A stretch of DNA of 7,117 bases from UBA4246 sp045113475. Its GTDB lineage: Bacteria > Bacillota > Clostridia > Christensenellales > Aristaeellaceae. Numbering within the stretch: position 1 is the stretch's first letter; each line of letters starts with the position of its first letter. The stretch lies in the NCBI GenBank assembly GCA_045113475.1, contig JBGUIY010000307.1:1-7117 (forward strand). Reading direction: 5' to 3'. Position numbers and translations under genes: made by a program. The notes below the pieces were generated by a model. That model saw only the letters and a program-made list of their open reading frames with translations. It was not told where the DNA came from and made no database searches. Of this stretch, positions 1 through 5,215 are shown piece by piece.

Positions 1-40
1 CCGGTTTCAGAACGGCAGCTTCACGTCTCATCCTGTTCAT
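1..40 (-). CDS. possible 5' end of a minus-strand gene running off the left edge
   Basis: Reading the minus strand from an ATG at 40 down to base 1 gives an open frame beginning MNRMRREAAVLKP. The frame is also open upstream, with further in-frame ATGs at 76 and 85, so the start is uncertain. Only a weak AGG lies about 7 bases before the ATG at 40. Thirteen residues are too few to name a product. The palindromes at 89-106 and 152-167 lie where this gene's promoter would be, which makes a regulated divergent gene plausible. It could also be chance, since short open frames are common at this base composition. Confidence 0.25.
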   Translation of the reverse strand, partial: MNRMRREAAVLKP

Positions 41-88
41 ATCGCTGCCTGTCCGGAAATATCCTGAGGGGATCATCCCATTCATGAA

Positions 89-106
89 GGTTAGAATTAT
101 CTAACC
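89..106. promoter_or_regulatory. interrupted palindrome, candidate operator
   Basis: Arms GGTTAGA (89-95) and TCTAACC (100-106) are perfect inverted copies around ATTA. On the minus strand the centre reads GATAAT (101-96), a possible -10 box, so a bound repressor would cover it. The GGTTA/TAACC arms recall operators of the DtxR/MntR/IdeR metal-regulator family as I remember them. That assignment is inference. Confidence 0.45.
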
Positions 107-151
107 ATCGTTCAAAGAATAAAGGCTCTTTTTCCCCGAAGCCTTCAGTGC

Positions 152-167
152 AAGTTAGATATAACTT
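152..167. promoter_or_regulatory. second interrupted palindrome, candidate operator
   Basis: Arms AAGTTA (152-157) and TAACTT (162-167) flank GATA. It shares GTTAGA and the 4-base centre with the palindrome at 89-106, and their centres are 62 bases apart. The pair may be two sites for one regulator acting on a divergent promoter region. It overlaps a weak candidate -35 box for the plus-strand gene at 383. Confidence 0.4.
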
Positions 168-264
168 ACACAATACATTATACACAAATATCCCCGGAAT
201 GCAAGCCTTTTCCGCGATATGCGCGGCTGTTTCTCATCCGGATCTCTGGGAAGTAAATAACACG

Positions 265-282
265 TTTTGAATAATTTCAAAA
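265..282. promoter_or_regulatory. third interrupted palindrome in the leader of the membrane-protein gene
   Basis: Arms TTTTGAA (265-271) and TTCAAAA (276-282) flank TAAT. Its geometry (7-4-7) matches the palindrome at 89-106 but its sequence differs. It lies about 100 bases before the start codon at 383 and could be an operator. Being AT-rich, it could also be chance. Confidence 0.3.
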
Positions 283-382
283 AGACAGCTGCCGTCTCCG
301 GGAATGCCGCGTATCAATTTCCGGAAGCGCAAAGCGCTCCGATAAAAAACAAAAACGAATTTAATCTGGAGGATACAAAATC

Positions 383-868
383 ATGAGTACTGTAGCTGTC
401 AACACCAAAAATGGTCATCCCGTAGCGGGCATCGTGCTGGGTATCATCGGTATTTCCATCGCACTTCTAATGACGCTTCTGTTCGGCGTAGTCGCCGGCG
501 GCATCGCCGCGGCTCTGGGCATCGGCGCTCTGCTTCTGGGCGTCAGCGCCCGCAAGAGCAGCCCGCGCGGCGTCGGCGCCATTGTGGCCGGCGCGCTGGC
601 CCTCGTACTGGCCGTCTCCATGACCTTTGCCTCTGTCGGCACCCTGAAACTGCTCAAGGAAACCGCTGCCAAGTCCGGCGTGGCCCCCACATTTGCCAGA
701 TATATGGACAACCCCTACCTGGGCCTGTCCTCCATCGTGTCGAACGCCGTCAACGCCAGCAATGACGGAGAAGCGGTAAAGACGATCGAAAAAGAACTGG
801 AAGCGCTGAAGCAGTACGAAGCGAACGCCGCAAAACCCGCCACGGAGAACGCTCCCGTCGCCGGCTGA
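383..868 (+). CDS. small three-helix membrane protein, DUF4190-like
   Basis: The 161-residue product starts at an ATG with GGAGGA nine bases upstream (368-373). Residues about 13-33, 34-54 and 63-85 are hydrophobic and rich in Gly and Ala, with glycine-zipper spacing (VVAGGIAAALGIG). They are split by one basic loop (RKSSPR, 57-62). Residues 88-161 are soluble, with a charged, probably helical stretch (EAVKTIEKELEALKQYEANAA) and an Ala/Pro tail. The helix-helix-basic loop-helix layout and the GIVLGIIG motif resemble DUF4190-type membrane proteins, whose role is unknown. There is no lipobox or catalytic motif. The gene stands alone between a long regulatory leader and a terminator. Confidence is high that it is a real gene and low for any function. 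Confidence 0.8.
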   Translation: MSTVAVNTKNGHPVAGIVLGIIGISIALLMTLLFGVVAGGIAAALGIGALLLGVSARKSSPRGVGAIVAGALALVLAVSMTFASVGTLKLLKETAAKSGVAPTFARYMDNPYLGLSSIVSNAVNASNDGEAVKTIEKELEALKQYEANAAKPATENAPVAG

Positions 869-887
869 TCCGGTCCGCACATAAAAC

Positions 888-913
888 CCCTGCCCGCCCG
901 GGCAGGGATTTTT
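888..913. terminator. bidirectional rho-independent terminator
   Basis: CCCTGCCC (888-895) pairs perfectly with GGGCAGGG (900-907) around a 4-base loop, followed by ATTTTT. Read on the other strand the same stem is followed by GTTTTAT. It lies 20 bases after the stop codon of the membrane-protein gene and between two convergent genes, so it can end transcripts from both. A second small hairpin, GCGGC-AGC-GCCGC (921-933), has no T-run. Confidence 0.85.
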
Positions 914-950
914 CATTGTTGCGGCAGCGCCGCACCTGACAGGCAGGCGA

Positions 951-1598
951 TCAGAACCGCAGGAACTTCTGTACGTCCTTTTCGCCGCCCAGGATGATCA
1001 CGCGCTCCCCGCGGGCAAAGGCGTGGGTGGGGCCTGGCATGGGATCCACCTCGTCGTTGCGGCGGATCGCCAGGATATTCAGGCGGTACTTCGGGCGCAC
1101 CGCAAGGTCCATCATCGTGTGCCCGATCCAGCTTGCGGGGATGTCGGTTTCATAGATCGCGCAATCCGGGGAAAGACGCACGTAGTCGAATATGTGCTCG
1201 CTGCTGTAACGGACCGCGGCCCATTCGGCCATCTGCTTTTCGGAATAGATCACGTCGTCCGCCCCGCAGGCCAGAAGGAATTCCGCGTGGGCATCCCGGG
1301 AAACGCGCGCCAGCACGTAAGGCGCGCCTTTTTTCTTCAGCAGCGCCGTGATTTCCAGCGATGCCTGAAGATCGTGGCTCATGGTCACGACGCACAGGTC
1401 AAAATCCTTGACCCCCAGCGATTCGATCAGCGCGGGATCGGTCGCGTCGCCGATCTCGGCGCTGGTCACATATTCCAGCGCGTTCTGCACCATCCGTTCA
1501 TCCTTGTCGATGGCCATCACCTCATGATGCAGATCGGACAGTTTCTGCGCCATGTGCCGCCCGAACCTGCCGAGGCCGATCAGCAGAATGCTCTTCAT
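951..1598 (-). CDS. ktrA: KtrA/TrkA-type RCK potassium-channel regulatory subunit
   Basis: This 215-residue cytosolic protein would form a ring on a KtrB/TrkH potassium channel and gate it according to nucleotide binding. The RCK_N Rossmann domain (about 1-120) begins ILLIGLGRFG, with G8-x-G10-x-x-G13 and the acidic residue D31 after strand 2 (VMAID), as expected for NAD(H)/ATP/ADP binding. The RCK_C domain (about 135-215) contains R168-x5-N174-I-L-A-I178, the conserved RCK_C segment that binds cyclic di-AMP in Staphylococcus aureus KtrA. At 215 residues it has the single-unit KtrA length, not the doubled E. coli TrkA form. The start is ATG 1598, chosen over an upstream GTG at 1616 because AGGAGG lies six bases before it. 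No channel gene is in the window, so its partner must be elsewhere. The gene is divergent from the kdpDE-like operon. Confidence 0.93.
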   Translation of the reverse strand: MKSILLIGLGRFGRHMAQKLSDLHHEVMAIDKDERMVQNALEYVTSAEIGDATDPALIESLGVKDFDLCVVTMSHDLQASLEITALLKKKGAPYVLARVSRDAHAEFLLACGADDVIYSEKQMAEWAAVRYSSEHIFDYVRLSPDCAIYETDIPASWIGHTMMDLAVRPKYRLNILAIRRNDEVDPMPGPTHAFARGERVIILGGEKDVQKFLRF

Positions 1599-1604
1599 AA
1601 CACG

Positions 1605-1610
1605 CCTCCT
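1605..1610 (-). promoter_or_regulatory. ribosome binding site fixing the ktrA-like start
   Basis: On the minus strand AGGAGG sits six bases before the ATG at 1598. It supports the 215-residue form starting MKSILLIG over a six-residue longer form starting at the GTG at 1616. Confidence 0.85.
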
Positions 1611-1780
1611 GAACACGTCACGTATTTTGACGATATCAGTCTATCACGGATCCCATCAACGTGTCGTTAAGCATTTCCGTCTGGCGTTAAAACGATGTTA
1701 AACCGCGAATCCCGCACGCAGGATCTTTATACGATTTTAATGCGAGCCGTTCACCTTTATGGTTTTCTTTACAGCGGATA

Positions 1781-1789
1781 TGTTATAAT
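1781..1789 (+). promoter_or_regulatory. extended -10 promoter of the KdpDE-like operon
   Basis: TGTTATAAT has a perfect TATAAT (1784-1789) preceded by the TGn extension. No good -35 lies 16-18 bases upstream (GGTTTT), which fits a promoter that relies on the extended -10 or on an activator. The start codon is at 1818, with an AGGGGGTGA ribosome binding site at 1805-1813. Confidence 0.65.
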
Positions 1790-1817
1790 ATAAAATCACA
1801 GCAGAGGGGGTGAACGC

Positions 1818-3785
1818 ATGCCGGACAAAAAGGGAGAAGGAGAGCGCGTTCTCGTGTGCGTATCCGCCTCCCCCACCAGTGTGGACGTGATCCGCCGGGC
1901 ATCGGCCCTTGCCCATGCCATCGGCGCGGAAATGATCGCCATTTATGTGGAAAGCACGGAGATCCGGGACGATGCGCAGGCGGTGCACAATCACCTGATG
2001 CTGGCAGAGCGGTGCGGGGCAAAGCTGACCACGCTGTTCGGCAACAACCCCGCCACGGTCATCGCCCAATACGCCAGGGTCAGCGGGATCACCAAGATCG
2101 TGCTGGGGAAAAGCCCCCGGCGGCGCAGCCCGTTTGCGTCCGGCGAAACGCTGATGTCCCGGCTGAACGAACTGGCGCCGGACGTGGAGATCGTCATCGT
2201 CCCCAACCGCCTGACCGTGGACTCCCGCCGGCTCAGTTTCGCGAATATCCTGCGGGGAGAGCACCTTTCCCTGATCGATCTCCTGAAAACCCTGCTCATC
2301 CTGGCTGCCTGCACCGGCGCGGGTTTTCTGTTTTCGCATATCGGCCTGGCCATCACCAACATCGTTCTGGTCTATATTCTAGGCGTGATGGGGGTGGCGC
2401 TGCTGACCACCGGCCTGGGATACAGCCTGCTGTCCTCCGTGCTGGCGGTGCTGATCTTCAACTTTTTCTTTACGGAGCCATACTATTCCCTGCGCTCCAG
2501 TCCGGACTACTTCGCCACCTTTGCCGTCATGTTCGCCGCAGCGCTGCTGTCCAGTTCGCTGACCAGCCGGATCAAAGCCCAGTCCATCAGGACGGCCAAC
2601 CAGGCATACCAGACGGAAGTGCTCCTCTCCACCAGCCAGCTGCTGCAAAAGGCGGAAGGCCGGGACGCTATCCTGCGTGTGGCGCAGCGCCAGCTCAGCC
2701 GGCTGTTGGAGCACAGCGTCCTCTGCTACGATCATTCCGGCAGCACCCTTTCTCAGGAGCCTGTGCTGCTTGAGATCGGGACGGACAAAGGCTTTGCGGA
2801 CGTGCCTCTGGAACGCGAACGGAGCATCGCCGCCTGGGCCGTACAGAACCGGAAACACGCCGGGCACGGCACCCGGGTGCATCCGGAGGCGAAATGCCTG
2901 TATATGGCCGTCTGCGGGGAAGGCCGGGTATGGGCCGTCATGGGCATCCGGGCGGACAACGCCCCGCCCATCGACGAATACCGGAAGAACCTGATGACCT
3001 CCATCCTGGACGAATGCGCGCTGGCGCTGGAAAAGGACCATATGACGAGGGAAAAGCAGCGCATGGAGGAAAGCGCGCGCCAGGAAACGCTGCGGGCCAA
3101 TCTGCTGCGCTCCATTTCCCACGACCTGAGAACACCCCTGACCAGCATTTCCGGAAACGCGGCGATCCTGCTGGAGAATCCGGAGCAGCTGAGCGGCGAC
3201 ACCCGTCAGGAACTGTACGCATCCATCTATGACGACGCTATCTGGCTGAACGGGCTGGTGGAGAACCTGCTGACCGTCACCCGCACCGAAAACGGTACCA
3301 TGCAGCTGAACATGCAGACGGAACTCATATCCGACGCGATCGAAGAGACGCTGCGGCACCTGGACCGGAACGCCGCCAAACGGCATATCGGCACCTCCCT
3401 GTCGGACGAAATGCTCCTTGTCCGTATGGACGCGGGGCTGATCGTGCAGGTGCTGATCAACCTGATCAACAACGCGGTGAAATACACCCCGGAAGGCGCG
3501 GAGATCACCATCGGCACAGCACGGGAGGGCGGCCACGCGCTGGTTTGGGTGGAAGACAACGGCCAGGGCGTTCCGCCCGGCGACGAAGACAAGGTATTCG
3601 ACATGTTCTATACCGGCGTCAAGCGTTCCCCGGACAGCCGGCGGGGCATCGGCCTGGGGCTGGCCCTGTGCCGCTCCATCGTACAGGCCCACGGCGGTGA
3701 AATCAGCATGAAAAACATTAAGCCCCACGGGGCCCGGTTCTGGTTTACGCTGCCCCTTGCGGAGGTGAAAGAGTATGAGTATTAA
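1818..3785 (+). CDS. kdpD: KdpD-like sensor histidine kinase lacking the N-terminal KdpD domain
   Basis: The 655-residue membrane kinase should sense potassium or osmotic stress and phosphorylate the KdpE-like regulator next door. Domain order: USP domain (about 9-131; RVLVCVSASP, then KIVLGKSPRR); DUF4118 with four helices (about 157-248, including FNFFFTEPYYS); a GAF-like sensor region (about 265-400); HisKA with phospho-acceptor H435 in SISHDLRTPLTSI; and HATPase_c with N551 (N box), D580-N-G-Q-G584 (G1) and G610-x-G-x-G614 (G2). All catalytic motifs are intact. Classical KdpD is about 890 residues and starts with a Walker-A KdpD domain; that domain is wholly absent here, and a normal promoter and ribosome binding site lie directly before the USP domain, so this is not a sequencing truncation. 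The USP domain has S16-x-S18 then, after 20 residues, MIAIY, a partial match to the cyclic di-AMP motif of S. aureus KdpD. No kdpFABC is present. Confidence 0.93.
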   Translation: MPDKKGEGERVLVCVSASPTSVDVIRRASALAHAIGAEMIAIYVESTEIRDDAQAVHNHLMLAERCGAKLTTLFGNNPATVIAQYARVSGITKIVLGKSPRRRSPFASGETLMSRLNELAPDVEIVIVPNRLTVDSRRLSFANILRGEHLSLIDLLKTLLILAACTGAGFLFSHIGLAITNIVLVYILGVMGVALLTTGLGYSLLSSVLAVLIFNFFFTEPYYSLRSSPDYFATFAVMFAAALLSSSLTSRIKAQSIRTANQAYQTEVLLSTSQLLQKAEGRDAILRVAQRQLSRLLEHSVLCYDHSGSTLSQEPVLLEIGTDKGFADVPLERERSIAAWAVQNRKHAGHGTRVHPEAKCLYMAVCGEGRVWAVMGIRADNAPPIDEYRKNLMTSILDECALALEKDHMTREKQRMEESARQETLRANLLRSISHDLRTPLTSISGNAAILLENPEQLSGDTRQELYASIYDDAIWLNGLVENLLTVTRTENGTMQLNMQTELISDAIEETLRHLDRNAAKRHIGTSLSDEMLLVRMDAGLIVQVLINLINNAVKYTPEGAEITIGTAREGGHALVWVEDNGQGVPPGDEDKVFDMFYTGVKRSPDSRRGIGLGLALCRSIVQAHGGEISMKNIKPHGARFWFTLPLAEVKEYEY

Positions 3786-4497
3786 AGCTGTGATCCTGGT
3801 GGTGGAGGACGACGCGGCAGTGCGGAACCTGATGGCCGTGACACTGCAGACCCAGGACTATCAGTACCGCGTAGCCAGGAACGGCGGGGAAGCCATGATC
3901 GAACTGACGACCCATCAGCCGGACATCATGCTGCTGGATCTGGGTCTCCCCGACATGGACGGCATCGACATCATCCACAAGGTGCGGACCTGGAGCGCCA
4001 TGCCCATCATCGTCATCTCCGCCCGCAGCGAGGACGGGGACAAGGTGGAAGCGCTGGACGCCGGAGCGGACGATTACCTGACCAAGCCTTTTTCGGTGGA
4101 CGAACTGCTGGCCCGGCTGCGGGTGGCGCTGCGCAGGCTCCATGTGCAGCAGCCTGCCGGCGGGGATAGCGCCGTCTATGAAAACGGCAGCCTGCGCATC
4201 GACTACGCCGCCGGCTGCGCATACCTGAACGGCGGCGAGATCCACCTGACGCCCATCGAATACAAGCTGCTCTGCCTGCTGGCGAAGAATACCGGCAAAG
4301 TGCTGACCCACAACTACATCCTGAAAGAGATCTGGGGCAATTACACGGCTTCGGATGTGGGTTCTCTGCGGGTCTTTATGGCCATGCTCAGGAAAAAGCT
4401 GCAGGCCGGAAACGACGCGCAGCCTTTCATCCAGACCCACATCGGCATCGGTTACCGGATGCTGAAAGCGGAAAAAGGCGCGGAAGAAGCGCCGTAA
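3775..4497 (+). CDS. kdpE: KdpE-like OmpR-family response regulator
   Basis: This 240-residue DNA-binding regulator is presumably phosphorylated by the kinase encoded just upstream. The receiver domain (about 5-117) has the acidic pocket E11/D12/D13, phospho-acceptor D55 in LLDLGLPDMDG, S82 and K104 in the KPF motif. The winged-helix domain (about 136-230) shows LTPIEYKLL, the recognition-helix region SDVGSLRVFMAMLRKKL, and THIGIGYRM at the end, the last typical of KdpE. The start codon lies inside the end of the kinase gene (11-base overlap), with GGAGGTGA (3761-3768) six bases upstream, so the two are translationally coupled. Typical kdpFABC targets are not in the window. Candidate binding sites are in the divergent region upstream of the kinase. 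Its operon ends at the terminator at 4592-4630. Confidence 0.93.
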   Translation: MSIKAVILVVEDDAAVRNLMAVTLQTQDYQYRVARNGGEAMIELTTHQPDIMLLDLGLPDMDGIDIIHKVRTWSAMPIIVISARSEDGDKVEALDAGADDYLTKPFSVDELLARLRVALRRLHVQQPAGGDSAVYENGSLRIDYAAGCAYLNGGEIHLTPIEYKLLCLLAKNTGKVLTHNYILKEIWGNYTASDVGSLRVFMAMLRKKLQAGNDAQPFIQTHIGIGYRMLKAEKGAEEAP

Positions 4498-4528
4498 TCT
4501 TTCCGCGCAAGCAAAAAAGCGCTGTCTC

Positions 4529-4572
4529 ATGCTGATTGCCATGCCGGGCGAGTCCCGCATGGCAATCAGTGT
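4529..4572 (+). other. long perfect-stem hairpin in the 3' UTR of the KdpDE operon
   Basis: CTGATTGCCATGC (4532-4544) pairs without mismatch with GCATGGCAATCAG (4557-4569). Inside it GGG/CCC (4546-4548/4554-4556) closes a five-base loop after one bulged C. Outside it three more pairs, including wobbles, extend the stem. No T-run follows, so it is not by itself a rho-independent terminator. It may protect or process the mRNA 3' end, be a DNA palindrome bound by protein, or be a dispersed repeat. The terminator proper lies 20 bases further on. Confidence 0.6.
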
Positions 4573-4591
4573 CAGAAGCATTCATCAATTC

Positions 4592-4630
4592 AACACCTTT
4601 CCTTTTTCGTTTCGCGAAAGGTGTTTTTTT
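4592..4630 (+). terminator. rho-independent terminator of the KdpDE-like operon
   Basis: AACACCTTTC (4592-4601) pairs perfectly with GAAAGGTGTT (4616-4625) around a 14-base loop, and the T-run continues to 4630, followed by GTTTTTC. It separates the two-component operon from the sigma-factor operon. Confidence 0.9.
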
Positions 4631-4652
4631 GTTTTTCTTTCTGTGGTTCCTG

Positions 4653-4661
4653 TGCTATCAT
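4653..4661 (+). promoter_or_regulatory. candidate sigma-A extended -10 upstream of the ECF operon
   Basis: TGCTATCAT combines a TGn extension with TATCAT (five of six matches to TATAAT). The -35 position holds only a T-rich run from the terminator tail. It could provide basal transcription of the sigma gene starting at 4754, alongside the ECF-type promoter. Confidence 0.3.
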
Positions 4662-4692
4662 CATATCCGCTGACAAATACTTTTTCATTTCA

Positions 4693-4719
4693 TGTGACGA
4701 TTCCCGTCCTCCGTCCGTC
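4693..4719 (+). promoter_or_regulatory. candidate ECF-type autoregulated promoter
   Basis: TGTGAC (4693-4698) and CGTC (4716-4719, followed by TAAT) are separated by 17 bases. This is close to the TGAAAC-N16/17-CGTC form of Bacillus ECF promoters. The predicted start, near 4726, would leave a leader of about 28 bases before the GTG at 4754. The -35 is imperfect, so this is a suggestion only. Genes of this class usually control their own operon. Confidence 0.4.
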
Positions 4720-4738
4720 TAATGAGTGTAACGTTACG

Positions 4739-4745
4739 AAGGAGG
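4739..4745 (+). promoter_or_regulatory. ribosome binding site fixing the sigma-factor start
   Basis: AAGGAGG lies eight bases before the GTG at 4754 in the reading frame of the sigma factor. The frame stays open upstream to an ATG at 4529, but that stretch crosses the 3' hairpin and terminator of the previous operon and encodes no sigma-like sequence, so the GTG is the better start. Confidence 0.85.
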
Positions 4746-4753
4746 CGCAAGCC

Positions 4754-5215
4754 GTGGACAGAGAACGATTTATCGCGGAGATCGAAGCCTGCTCGGGCAT
4801 GCTGTACCGGGTGGCCTGGTCGATTCTGCGGAACAACGCCGACTGCGAGGACGCGCTGCAGGACACAGCGCTCAAGGCATGGGAGAAGCGGAACCGGCTG
4901 CGGGATGATCGGTTTTTCCGCACCTGGATCACCCGGATCCTGATCAACGCGTGTTACGACACGCAAAGAAAACGCCGGCGGACCGTTCCCCTGGATGAAG
5001 TTCCTGAGCAAACCGCGGCTTCAGCCCCGGATCCTGCCCTCGCCCTGGCGCTTGAAGCGCTTCCGGAAAAGATCCGGCTGCCGCTGGTACTGTGCTATTC
5101 AGAAGGGATGAGCTACGAGGAAGCAGCGGATACGCTGCGCATTCCCCTCAGCACACTGCGCGGACGAATCCACCGGGGCAAAGAACAACTGAGAATGGAG
5201 CTGAGCAGAGAATGA
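4754..5215 (+). CDS. ECF-type RNA polymerase sigma factor
   Basis: The 153-residue protein (GTG start, MDRERFIAEIEACSG) should direct RNA polymerase to a specific promoter set when freed from its membrane-bound inhibitor. Region 2 spans about 14-76: MLYRVAWSILRNNADCEDALQD, then the -10 binding segment with FFRTWITRILINACYD and the basic QRKRRR. A short acidic/Ala-rich linker (77-98) leads to region 4 (about 99-150): ALPEKIRLPLVLCYSEGMSYEEAADTL, with its helix-turn-helix IPLSTLRGRIHRGKEQL for -35 binding. Length and absence of regions 1 and 3 define the ECF class. It overlaps the downstream anti-sigma gene by four bases (ATGA), implying coupled synthesis. The exact ECF group cannot be set from this view; the signal it answers is unknown. 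Confidence 0.92.
   Translation: MDRERFIAEIEACSGMLYRVAWSILRNNADCEDALQDTALKAWEKRNRLRDDRFFRTWITRILINACYDTQRKRRRTVPLDEVPEQTAASAPDPALALALEALPEKIRLPLVLCYSEGMSYEEAADTLRIPLSTLRGRIHRGKEQLRMELSRE

Larger units (their letters stand above)
41..382. other. long non-coding region with operator-like palindromes
   Basis: No convincing gene is seen in these 342 bases, which are clearly more AT-rich than the genes beside them. They contain three interrupted palindromes with 4-base centres (89-106, 152-167, 265-282). There are also small hairpins: CCGCG-ATATG-CGCGG at 212-226, and a GC-rich one at 322-341 with a single bulged A. A possible plus-strand -10 box (TATACA, 179-184) has only a poor -35 partner (TTAGAT, 155-160, 18-base spacer) that overlaps the second palindrome. 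If this promoter is used, the gene at 383 has a leader of about 190 bases. I could not match the leader to a known riboswitch. Confidence 0.5.
1599..1817. promoter_or_regulatory. divergent promoter region between the RCK gene and the KdpDE operon
   Basis: This region serves both strands. On the plus side a strong extended -10 box lies near 1781-1789. Further left are three GTTAA words at 1666, 1686 and 1697 (spacings 20 and 11, close to whole helical turns), a TTTATAC at 1726-1732, and the T-rich segment 1756-1773. The minus-strand promoter is not clear: TGATAGACT (minus strand, about 1650-1642) resembles an extended -10 but lacks a good -35. Regulation by the neighbouring KdpE-like protein is plausible but not shown. 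Confidence 0.55.

Noticed and set aside
122..145. AAGGCT...AGCCTT hairpin as a terminator or attenuator
   Set aside because: Only six pairs with a 12-base loop and no T-run after the stem.
322..341. GC-rich hairpin beside an A/T-run, as a terminator
   Set aside because: On the plus strand it is followed by A-rich sequence, and on the minus strand the T-run precedes the stem, so neither direction fits a rho-independent terminator.
1023..1670. 215-codon plus-strand open frame opposite the RCK gene
   Set aside because: It mirrors a gene with a clear Rossmann motif and strong ribosome binding site, and its own product shows no domain.
2379..3728. Long open frame of 449 codons on the minus strand opposite the kinase gene
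   Set aside because: It is an exact antisense shadow of a gene with clear kinase motifs, has low-complexity His/Gln/Val/Gly-rich composition, no ribosome binding site and no recognisable domain. Stops are rare antisense to GC-rich codons.
4529..4753. N-terminal extension of the sigma factor from the ATG at 4529
   Set aside because: The extension would run through the 3' hairpin and terminator of the previous operon and encodes no sigma-like sequence, while a GTG at 4754 has a near-ideal ribosome binding site.
5092..5211. Longer start for the anti-sigma protein inside the sigma gene
   Set aside because: The extra 40 residues are an out-of-frame reading of region 4 of the sigma factor; the ATGA overlap at 5212 gives the usual coupled arrangement.
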